From positions 1 to 6,372 of the forward strand of contig WBXE01000141.1 of assembly GCA_008932955.1 (NCBI GenBank): a stretch of DNA of 6,372 bases. Reading direction: 5' to 3'. Numbering within the stretch: position 1 is the stretch's first letter; the number at the start of each line of letters is the position of its first letter. The notes under the pieces are model-generated. The model did no database searches. It saw only the letters and a program-made list of their open reading frames with translations, and had not been told where the DNA came from. Below are positions 1-5,601 of this stretch, one piece after another. The position numbers and the translations under genes are program-made. The DNA is from Verrucomicrobiota bacterium (GTDB lineage: Bacteria > Verrucomicrobiota > Verrucomicrobiia > Verrucomicrobiales > Akkermansiaceae).

Positions 1-257
1 CCTCCAGATGCTCCGAAGCATCCGGCCCGGACCGACCCCGATGCCACGCGCCAAGCCGCCGATCAGCCGGCTGTAGGGCCTAAGCCCGGACAACCCGCCC
101 GCAAGCCGGAGGTTCCTGCGCAACCCGGTGTTGAACTCGCCACGGGTCCTGCCGCCGCTATCACTCCTCCAGATGCTCCGAAGCATCCGGCCCGGACCGA
201 TGCCGCTGCCACGCCCCAAGCTGCCGATCAGCCGGCTGTAGGTCCCCAACCCAAGCG
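1..257 (+). repeat. 165-bp tandem repeat in the Pro-rich part of the first gene (two copies, first probably cut by the window edge)
   Basis: Bases 1-35 recur exactly at 166-200, and similarity continues to about 92 and 257 respectively. The period of 165 bp equals 55 codons, so frame is kept. Both copies encode PPDAPKHPARTD followed by a QAADQPAVGP block. More copies may lie upstream of the window. Confidence 0.85.
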
Positions 258-894
258 CCTAAGCGAAGCGCCGCCGATTACCCCGGATCCCCCTACAACC
301 CGACAGGAACCCGCCCGCCCACAGGCTGAGGCAGCCCGCCAACGCCAGGCCGAAGCCGCCAACCAACAACGAGCCGAGCAAGCCAATGCCCAGCGCCAGC
401 AAGCCGCTGAGGAAGCCCGCCAACGCCAGGCCGAAGCCGCCAACCAACAACGAGTCGAGCAAGCCAATGCCCAGCGCCAGCAAGCCGCTGAGGAAGCTCG
501 CCAGCGCCAGGCCGAAGCAGCCAACCAACAGCGAGTCGAGCAAGCCAATGCCCAGCGCCAGCAAGCCGCTGAGGAAGCTCGCCAGCGCCAGGCCGAAGCA
601 GCCAACCAACAACGAGCCCAACAAGCCAATGCCCAGCGCCAGCAAGCCGCTGAGGAAGCCCGCCAACGCCAGGCCGAGGCCGCCAACCAACAACGAGCCG
701 AGCAAGCCAATGCCCAGCGCCAGCAAGCCGCCGAGGAAGCTCGCCAGCGCCAGGCCGAAGCCGCCAACCAACAACGAGCCCAACAAGCCGAGGCCCAGCG
801 CCAGCAAGCCGCGGGGGATGCCCGCCAGCGCCAGCAGGAAGAGAAGAAAAAGCTCGACGAGGACTTCCGCCAGCAGCAGAAACCGGGGAGGTGA
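1..894 (+). CDS. Low-complexity Pro-rich / Ala-Gln-rich repeat protein, 5' end missing
   Basis: The reading frame is open from the first base to a TGA at 892-894, giving 297 codons; the true start lies outside the window. Residues 1 to about 107 are rich in Pro, Ala, Asp and Gln and contain two copies of a 55-residue repeat. Residues 114 to 275 are six tandem 27-residue repeats made almost only of Ala, Gln, Arg, Glu and Asn, expected to be helical. The end is a short charged tail (KKKLDEDFRQQQ). This is the layout of a stiff spacer or linker region, as in TolA-like proteins, but the functional domain would have to be upstream and I do not recognise the protein. Six in-frame repeats with many synonymous differences argue that this is the translated frame. 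The Nudix gene follows on the same strand, 26 bases after the stop, so the two may be co-transcribed. Confidence 0.8.
   Translation, partial: PPDAPKHPARTDPDATRQAADQPAVGPKPGQPARKPEVPAQPGVELATGPAAAITPPDAPKHPARTDAAATPQAADQPAVGPQPKRLSEAPPITPDPPTTRQEPARPQAEAARQRQAEAANQQRAEQANAQRQQAAEEARQRQAEAANQQRVEQANAQRQQAAEEARQRQAEAANQQRVEQANAQRQQAAEEARQRQAEAANQQRAQQANAQRQQAAEEARQRQAEAANQQRAEQANAQRQQAAEEARQRQAEAANQQRAQQAEAQRQQAAGDARQRQQEEKKKLDEDFRQQQKPGR
340..825 (+). repeat. Six tandem 81-bp (27-residue) repeats, with a partial seventh
   Basis: Units begin at 340, 421, 502, 583, 664 and 745, each exactly 81 bp. A degenerate start of another unit lies at 826 and half a unit precedes 340. One unit reads QRQAEAANQQRAEQ followed by ANAQRQQAAEEAR: nine Ala, eight Gln, four Arg, four Glu, two Asn, net charge about zero. 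Variation is confined mainly to residues 12-13 (AE, VE or AQ) and to synonymous codons, for example CAA/CAG at residue 1 and GCC/GCA at residue 6. The sixth unit is the most diverged (EAQ for NAQ, GD for EE). Confidence 0.95.
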
Positions 895-920
895 CCCGAT
901 TAGCCCCCACGCCTTGCCAC

Positions 921-1442
921 ATGACCACATCCCCGATCGACTGGAGTTCCTGGCAAGGAGTCATGCTCGCCACGCTGATGTTCATTGTGCGCGACGGACA
1001 AGTGCTGCTCATCGAAAAAAAACGCGGCCTCGGTGCCGGTAAAATCAACGGCCCCGGAGGCAAGATTGAGCCCGGCGAGACGCCCCTGCAAGCCGCTATC
1101 CGCGAAACCCAGGAGGAGCTGTGCATCACCCCGCATGCCCCGCGCAAGCTCGGCGAATTGTGGTTCGCCATGTCCGACCACCCGGACATTCTCTGCCATG
1201 TGTTCTGCGCCGAGCAGTTCTCCGGAACCCCTACCGAAACCGCCGAGGCCACCCCACTGTGGGCCGCCGTGGATGCCATCCCCTATCACCGCATGTGGGC
1301 CGACGACCGCCTGTGGTTACCTTTGCTGCTAGACCAGCAAGCGTTTCTAGGCCGCTTCATGTTCGAAGAGGAAACCATGCTGTGGAGCGATATCCAACAT
1401 GGAATAACAGGCTGGAGCGGGACTTGCCAAAGTCCCGCGTGA
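921..1442 (+). CDS. Nudix hydrolase, MTH1-like (8-oxo-dGTP / oxidised purine nucleotide diphosphatase)
   Basis: A 173-residue Nudix protein expected to hydrolyse oxidised purine nucleoside triphosphates to monophosphates in the cytoplasm, keeping 8-oxoguanine out of DNA. The Nudix box spans residues 47-69 (GGKIEPGE, then RETQEEL), with metal-binding R61, E62, E65 and E66; the usual glycine near its end is Cys68. Resemblance to human MTH1 goes beyond the box: KKRGLGAGKINGPGGK, HVFCAEQFSGTP, and MWADD followed by WLPLLL. In MTH1 the Asn of the first block and the Trp-x-Asp-Asp of the last contact the oxidised base; here they are N43, W126, D128 and D129. I chose ATG 921 because MTTSPIDWSSWQ resembles the start of bacterial homologues. 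A GTG at 891 overlapping the upstream stop, and an ATG at 963 just after AAGGAG, are alternatives. The last nine or so residues are encoded by a REP-like hairpin. Substrate is inferred. Confidence 0.88.
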   Translation: MTTSPIDWSSWQGVMLATLMFIVRDGQVLLIEKKRGLGAGKINGPGGKIEPGETPLQAAIRETQEELCITPHAPRKLGELWFAMSDHPDILCHVFCAEQFSGTPTETAEATPLWAAVDAIPYHRMWADDRLWLPLLLDQQAFLGRFMFEEETMLWSDIQHGITGWSGTCQSPA

Positions 1443-1445
1443 AAG
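1414..1445 (+). repeat. REP-like hairpin unit 1, overlapping the end of the Nudix gene
   Basis: GGAGC tag (1414-1418), arm GGGACTT (1419-1425), loop GCCA, arm AAGTCCC (1430-1436), then GCGTGAAAG (1437-1445). With flanking G-C pairs the perfect stem is 9 bp (1417-1438). The layout matches the four other hairpins in copies A and B. The Nudix TGA (1440-1442) lies in the 3' tag. No inverted partner is evident nearby. The hairpin could also act as a transcript-end stabiliser, but no T-tract follows, so it is not called a terminator. Confidence 0.7.
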
Positions 1446-1488
1446 CCCCGGCACCGATCTAGCGGCAGAAGTCACCTTGGAGCGGTAA

Positions 1489-1597
1489 GGAGCCACCACA
1501 TTCTTGTGGTGGTAGCGGAAGGGCGGCCCATGCATGCGTGCCGAAGGCTCGGTTCATGGATCTCACTTCCACACGACGACAGTAAGGTCGTCGCTCC
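1489..1597 (+). repeat. 109-bp REP-like paired-hairpin element, copy A
   Basis: Two hairpin units face each other. Unit 2 on the plus strand is GGAGC, CACCACA, loop TTCT, TGTGGTG, ending in GCGGAAG at 1521. Unit 3 on the minus strand reads from 1597: GGAGC, GACGACC, loop TTAC, TGTCGTC, then GTGTGGAAG. The 44-bp centre carries CCATG (1528-1532) and CATGG (1555-1559). The element is the reverse complement of copy B at 5464-5572, at about 80% identity with no gaps. It lies between the convergent Nudix and polyprenyl synthase genes, where its hairpins would fall in the 3' ends of both transcripts. Confidence 0.85.
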
Positions 1598-1628
1598 CTA
1601 TGGAATTGCCAGTCGGCAAGATGCACGG

Positions 1629-2636
1629 CTAGCGGCGGCACTTGTCGAGCAGGCCGGCTAAAAACCAAGTGATCTGGGCCAGCGCGTCGGAGTGGATCGA
1701 GGCGTCGAGCGTGTCGATTTCTCGGCGGCTTTCTTCCAACAAGTTCAGCGCGGTATCCACAGCGCTTTCGATCGAGCCCTCGTATTCGGCGATGCCGACG
1801 AGCACCGGCAGGTCGAACGGTTGTTGCTCGAGGATGCGTTTATTGAGTTTGGTGCGCTGGGCTTCGGAGGCGGTTTCCAACAAATTGAGGATAGGCAGGG
1901 TGAGTTTACCCTTGGCCAAATCCGTGCGCAAGGTCTTACCAACCACCTCCTCGGCACCCACCAGATCCAGGCAGTCGTCGTAGATTTGATAGGCCGTGCC
2001 GAGTTTCATGCCGTAGCTGTAGAGCTTGGCCTCGGTGGCGGCATCGACGCCGGAGAGGTTGGCGGCCAGCCCGGTGGCGGCGGCAAACAGGACACCGGTT
2101 TTCATTTCGATGATGCGGAAATAGTCCTCCTTGGTTAGGGAAAGGTCGAAGCGGCGCTGGGTCTGGATGATTTCGCCTTGGCACACTTCGCGGGCGGAAT
2201 TGCCGACCTTGCGACAAATATCGATGCTATTGAAGTCGGTAGCCAGCGTCAGCGCATGCGAAAAGAGCGCATCGCCCAACAACACCGACAGCGCGTTGCC
2301 CCATTTGGCATTGGCGGTGGGCACCATCCGGCGGATGGTGGCCCCATCCATGATATCGTCATGCACCAGGGTGGCCATGTGGATGAGTTCGAGGATGACG
2401 CCGATCTTGAGGTGCTGGTCACTGACGCCGCCGGTGGCGCCGCCGACGAGGATGGCCAGAGCGGGACGAATGCGTTTGCCGGAGGTATTGCAGACGTAAT
2501 CGACGTACGGTTCTACGGCAGGATCAAAGGCGAGGATCTGCTCGCGAATCGCCACCTCGACGCGCTCAAGTTGCGGGCGGACGAGGTCGAACGGGAATAA
2601 ATCGCTGTGAGTGGGCGTGGAGGGGCTGGCGGCCAT
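1629..2636 (-). CDS. Trans-polyprenyl diphosphate synthase, long-chain (IspB-type)
   Basis: This 335-residue protein belongs to the trans-isoprenyl diphosphate synthase family, which adds isopentenyl diphosphate units to an allylic primer; the product is usually the side chain of menaquinone or ubiquinone. Landmarks: GKRIRP at 53-58; first aspartate-rich motif DDIMD at 93-97 followed by an Arg pair; MKTG with the conserved Lys179; second aspartate-rich motif DDCLD at 220-224; GKTLRTDLAKGKLTLP at 233-248. The fifth residue before the first motif is Ala (ATLVHDD), as in E. coli IspB, and the lack of a bulky residue there points to a long product; exact chain length cannot be read. Length fits the family. 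ATG 2636 is preferred; a TTG at 2696 would add 20 residues (MNFRSCAFGRPG...) unlike family members. No Shine-Dalgarno is visible. It is transcribed divergently from the lipoprotein gene and convergently with the Nudix gene. Confidence 0.93.
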   Translation of the reverse strand: MAASPSTPTHSDLFPFDLVRPQLERVEVAIREQILAFDPAVEPYVDYVCNTSGKRIRPALAILVGGATGGVSDQHLKIGVILELIHMATLVHDDIMDGATIRRMVPTANAKWGNALSVLLGDALFSHALTLATDFNSIDICRKVGNSAREVCQGEIIQTQRRFDLSLTKEDYFRIIEMKTGVLFAAATGLAANLSGVDAATEAKLYSYGMKLGTAYQIYDDCLDLVGAEEVVGKTLRTDLAKGKLTLPILNLLETASEAQRTKLNKRILEQQPFDLPVLVGIAEYEGSIESAVDTALNLLEESRREIDTLDASIHSDALAQITWFLAGLLDKCRR

Positions 2637-2639
2637 GGG

Positions 2640-2656
2640 GTTGCGTCGGCCGCAAC
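2640..2656 (-). repeat. Short perfect inverted repeat just upstream of the polyprenyl synthase start
   Basis: GTTGCG (2640-2645) and CGCAAC (2651-2656) pair around a 5-base loop, ending 3 bases before the ATG at 2636 on the minus strand. In the mRNA this would occupy the ribosome-binding region, where no Shine-Dalgarno is seen. It may affect initiation or be chance in GC-rich DNA. Confidence 0.3.
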
Positions 2657-2760
2657 ATTGACCGGGGCGGCCGAATGCGCAACTCCGGAAATTCAATCAA
2701 GCGCAAGAAACCCACCGCCCGGCCACTAACCCTAAAAAGGACAATGGAAATGGTTGCAGC

Positions 2761-2950
2761 GCGGTTTTTTTACCACAGATTTCACGGATTGAAGAGGATT
2801 ACAGGGATAAGATGGTCCTCATCTATCAAATCTCGGGTTTGCCAAATGGTAAATGCCATAAAATTCATAACTCTTTCTTAATCCGTGTATTCCCTGAAAC
2901 CCGTGGTTTCTTTCTTCCTTTCTAGGCTAAGGGCTGGTTCGCGGTTTTTT
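2761..2950 (+). repeat. 10-bp direct repeats GCGGTTTTTT flanking the inverted-repeat element
   Basis: GCGGTTTTTT occurs at 2761-2770 and again at 2941-2950, exactly 180 bp apart, on either side of the inverted repeat. The first copy touches the left arm; 33 bases separate the right arm from the second. GGTT also precedes each copy at a slightly different distance. It could be a target-site duplication or a chance T-tract match. Confidence 0.4.
2772..2907. repeat. Imperfect inverted-repeat element of the ACCACAGATTTCACGGAT type
   Basis: The left arm (2772-2788, ACCACAGATTTCACGGA) matches the reverse complement of the right arm (2891-2907, giving ACCACGGGTTTCAGGGA) at 14 of 17 bases. A further ACGGATT/ATCCGTGT similarity lies inside the arms. 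About 100 bp separates the arms. I recall sequences of this kind as common dispersed intergenic repeats in Verrucomicrobiota and other environmental bacteria; that family membership is from memory. Confidence 0.65.
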
Positions 2951-3009
2951 GGCGGCGGCGACCATTGTGCTTGCTTGCAGGCAGGGCCTTGACTAATTTT
3001 CAAGCCTCT

Positions 3010-5439
3010 ATGAAAAAGCGATTGTTTTGGGTGGTCATTCCGGCGGTGGTTTTCACGTTCGGAGCATGCAAGAAGAGCGGGGAAACCGCCCGCCCGGGTC
3101 CATCCACCCCACCGGCGACGACCAGCCCAACGGAAAGCCACCCGACCAGCCCGACGAGTCCGGCTCCATCTGTGGCTGGGGAAAACATGGCGCTGAGTGC
3201 GGAGGAGCGCGCGGTCAAGCTCGGTTTTGTAAGGTATTTGCCGCAGGACACCGAATCGGTGATTTCCATCTACAACGGCAGCAAAATCAGTGCGCGGACC
3301 AAGGGTATGAAGCTCTGGAAGGTCATCGAAAAACAGCTTGGAGGGGGACTCATGGGCATGGGACCGCAAATGATGCCAGGTGAGGAGATGGACCAAGAGA
3401 TGAAACCTGCGGACGAGGATTTCGCAATCCCCGAAGGCGAACAGGAAAAGACCAAAAAAACCGCCGCCGCGGAAAAACCCGCCGCCGCCCCCTTTGAAGC
3501 ACCCGACGCAGGTGATGACAGCGACGCGGTGACTACAAGCGACGATGACCTCCCGGCCAGGTCCATCGCCGCAGGCGACATGCTCGGCTTGGAAGTGACG
3601 GTTGCGGTGGGCAAATCCGCCGGCGAACAACTCGGCAATCTCGTCACCCTGGGCACCCGCCTAAACTATTTCCAAATGCGCGCCTTGGCCAAGGCATACG
3701 CGCTAGCCGTTAAGGCCGGCGATCTGTCCACCTTATCGAGCGCTATGGGCAAAAACTTCAGCGAGGAGTTGGCCAAAAACATGATCAACGATACGGAGGG
3801 CGGCCTGGCTCTGTTGGAGCGGTCCAACATGCCGCCCACTTATGTGGCGTTCCGCAGCAGCAAGGACAAACAGGCGGCAGTGGCTGCGGCTGTAGCCGAT
3901 ACCTTGGGCAACATCGGACAAGCCGGCGAAATGGTCGAAACCGTGGACTTTGAACAGGCCGGTGGCAAATTCAGCGGCTTCAAACTGCTGGGCTCCAAAA
4001 TCTCCGCGCAAATGGCCAACGGCCGCGAGGAGATGGACACCGCGCTCGGCGCCGAAACCGCTAGCAAACTGCTCGCTGCCATCGCCAAGAAAAACCTGGT
4101 GATTGCCTCCGCTACCCTCGGCGAATATGTCGTGGTGTTCATCGGTGCCACCGAAGCGGATTGCCACCTCGTCAGCGAGTCCGCCAAGTCACTAACCAGC
4201 GGCAGCGCCCTGGCATTTTCCGACGCCTATGCGGCGAAGGACCTCGCCGCCCTGATCGTCGGCAACGACAGCGCCACCCATGCCATCCATCAGATTCAAG
4301 GCGGGCTGGCCTCCTACACCAACGGCTTGCGCGACGGCCTAGCCAGTGAAGACGGCGCGGGCGACACCCGCGACTTGCAGGCGATGCTGCAATTGGTGAC
4401 CGAACGCGAAGCCGCGCTGCGCAAACTCGGTGGCATGGAAGCCCTGGGCATGGTCGCATTTTTTGAGCATGGGCTCAAAGTGGAATGCTTCGGCGGCCAG
4501 GATGCCGGTGCCATCGACTGGAAAACCCCGGCTAAGTTGAGCCATTTGGGCGATGCCGCCGATGTGGCGATATTTGTCAACTGGAGCTCCGACGCCGCCT
4601 ACGACGTGAAAGCCCGCGCTTATGGCGAGGCCTTGGTGGAGACCGCCTATGCGATGGCGATGAAAGTCTCGGAACTGCCGCTGGAAGGCGGTCAGATGAA
4701 GCAATTCAAGGGCATGGCCACCCTGTTTAATGACAAGTTCCGCAGCGACGCCGTGACCCTCTGGGATGCCGTCAAAGGCGAGATGAACGATGGTCTTGGC
4801 CAGGAACGCGCGTTCATCGTCGACCTCAAGGGCAGCGTGCCGACCCTCCCCGGCGTGCCTAAACTACTGGTCGATAAAGGCCGTTTCCCGCGTGCCACGA
4901 TGATTTATCCCGTAAGCGACCGCGCCAAGCTGGCGTCCTCGTGGGCCAAGATGAGCGCGGCCTGCACCAAGCTGCTGGCCAAGGTGAGCACAGTCGCCGG
5001 CCAGGAAATCCCGATGCAAAAACCCCTCAGTTCGGACAAGAATGGCTACACGACCTGGTTTATTTCCATGCCATTCTTCAACGATGATTTCGTGCCGTCG
5101 GTGACGGTTGGCGACAAGTGGTTTGCCGCCTCAACCTCGAAAACCCGCGCACTGGAACTCCTCGCCGACGCCGAGCACGGCCAACCAGGCCGCTACGGCA
5201 TGTACCTCAAAATGGATTTTAAGGCGATGCAAGAATGCGGCGCCGAAACCATGCAACTGCTGGATGAAAATGCCCAAGCCGTGTTTGGCGAGGGCTCCCC
5301 GCAACTCGCCAAATTCACCGCCAGCAAGACCACTCGTGCGCAGTGGCTCGACGCCATCGCCGAACTGGACTCCCTAACGATTCACAGCCGCCGCGAGGGC
5401 ACGGTGCTGCGCGGCAGCGTCCACTTCAAGACCCGGTGA
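3010..5439 (+). CDS. Large predicted lipoprotein of unknown function (809 residues)
   Basis: The N-terminus is a typical export signal: MKKR, then a hydrophobic stretch LFWVVIPAVVFTFGA ending at Cys20. FGAC is a slightly atypical lipobox (Phe at -3), so signal peptidase II processing and membrane anchoring are likely but not certain. A Pro/Thr/Ser-rich linker follows to about residue 57. A globular part starts near YLPQDTESVISIYNGSKI, a phrase resembling the opening of DUF3352-like periplasmic proteins. A Met/Asp/Glu/Lys/Ala-rich insert, probably disordered, covers about 113-182, and the rest looks folded. Two stretches share a plan, a strand, then an Ala/Leu-rich helix, then another strand: about 370-410 (LGEYVVVFIGATEADCHLV) and 700-737 (VGDKWFAASTSKTRALELL), suggesting an internal duplication. 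No catalytic motif is recognised. ATG 3010 is chosen for the signal peptide; an in-frame TTG at 2965 would bury it. No Shine-Dalgarno is visible. Confidence 0.85.
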   Translation: MKKRLFWVVIPAVVFTFGACKKSGETARPGPSTPPATTSPTESHPTSPTSPAPSVAGENMALSAEERAVKLGFVRYLPQDTESVISIYNGSKISARTKGMKLWKVIEKQLGGGLMGMGPQMMPGEEMDQEMKPADEDFAIPEGEQEKTKKTAAAEKPAAAPFEAPDAGDDSDAVTTSDDDLPARSIAAGDMLGLEVTVAVGKSAGEQLGNLVTLGTRLNYFQMRALAKAYALAVKAGDLSTLSSAMGKNFSEELAKNMINDTEGGLALLERSNMPPTYVAFRSSKDKQAAVAAAVADTLGNIGQAGEMVETVDFEQAGGKFSGFKLLGSKISAQMANGREEMDTALGAETASKLLAAIAKKNLVIASATLGEYVVVFIGATEADCHLVSESAKSLTSGSALAFSDAYAAKDLAALIVGNDSATHAIHQIQGGLASYTNGLRDGLASEDGAGDTRDLQAMLQLVTEREAALRKLGGMEALGMVAFFEHGLKVECFGGQDAGAIDWKTPAKLSHLGDAADVAIFVNWSSDAAYDVKARAYGEALVETAYAMAMKVSELPLEGGQMKQFKGMATLFNDKFRSDAVTLWDAVKGEMNDGLGQERAFIVDLKGSVPTLPGVPKLLVDKGRFPRATMIYPVSDRAKLASSWAKMSAACTKLLAKVSTVAGQEIPMQKPLSSDKNGYTTWFISMPFFNDDFVPSVTVGDKWFAASTSKTRALELLADAEHGQPGRYGMYLKMDFKAMQECGAETMQLLDENAQAVFGEGSPQLAKFTASKTTRAQWLDAIAELDSLTIHSRREGTVLRGSVHFKTR

Positions 5440-5463
5440 AAATCGGCCGCGCGGCAGCCTTGA

Positions 5464-5572
5464 GGAGCGGCGACATTCCTGTCGCCATGAGGAAGAACCG
5501 CCCATGAACCGGCCCTTCAGCACGCACTCATGGGCCGCGTTTCCGCAACCACCACAGGAATGTGGTGGCTCC
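5464..5572 (-). repeat. 109-bp REP-like paired-hairpin element, copy B (inverted relative to copy A)
   Basis: Unit 4 on the plus strand is GGAGC, GGCGACA, loop TTCC, TGTCGCC, then ATGAGGAAG (5464-5495). Unit 5 on the minus strand starts at 5572: GGAGC, CACCACA, loop TTCC, TGTGGTG, then GTTGCGGAAA (to 5540). The centre holds an 8-bp inverted repeat, GCCCATGA (5500-5507) with TCATGGGC (5528-5535). It fills most of the gap between the lipoprotein gene stop (5439) and trmO, so its hairpins may mark the 3' end of the lipoprotein mRNA or lie in the trmO leader. Confidence 0.85.
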
Positions 5573-5601
5573 CTACCCCTTCCGCCAGCCGCCCCCAAGC
5601 C

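Larger units (their letters stand above)
2637..3009. other. Divergent intergenic region without a gene
   Basis: This 373-bp gap separates the start of the polyprenyl synthase gene (minus) from the lipoprotein gene (plus), so promoters for both should lie here. I found no convincing -35/-10 pair or operator on either strand. The middle (2761-2950) is AT-richer than its surroundings and is occupied by an inverted-repeat element. No ORF in it looks like a gene. Confidence 0.6.

Noticed and set aside
1..825. Tandem repeats as a possible CRISPR array
   Set aside because: The repeats are contiguous, in frame and protein-coding, with no unique spacers.
891..893. GTG start for the Nudix gene overlapping the upstream TGA, next to GGGGAG
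   Set aside because: It would suggest translational coupling, but the purine run touches the codon with no spacing and the added residues do not resemble family N-termini. ATG 921 fits better, though this is not certain.
259..930. Long minus-strand frame encoding Leu/Gly-rich hydrophobic repeats that look like membrane helices
   Set aside because: It is the complement of the Ala/Gln/Arg repeat gene: the 81-bp period keeps several frames open and Gln/Ala codons read as Leu/Gly in reverse. The plus frame runs from the window edge with a sensible composition, and other antisense frames here show the same artefact.
386..1042. Plus-strand frame rich in Lys/Pro/Ser repeats overlapping the repeat gene and the Nudix gene
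   Set aside because: Shadow of the 81-bp repeats in another frame; it overlaps the well-supported Nudix coding region and resembles nothing.
1606..1619. TTGCC/GGCAA hairpin downstream of the polyprenyl synthase stop as a terminator
   Set aside because: Only 5 bp of stem and no T-tract on either strand.
2990..3009. TTGACT near 2990 as a -35 box for the lipoprotein gene
   Set aside because: A matching -10 box would fall inside the coding sequence.
3803..3818. TTGGAGCGGTCCAA, a GGAGC with a palindrome inside the lipoprotein gene
   Set aside because: It lacks the 7-4-7 layout and the GAAG tag and sits inside coding sequence, so it is taken as chance.
5530..5601. Extended N-terminus for TrmO from ATG 5530
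   Set aside because: The extra codons lie in repeat copy B and leader, while the conserved TrmO N-terminus starts at ATG 5602.
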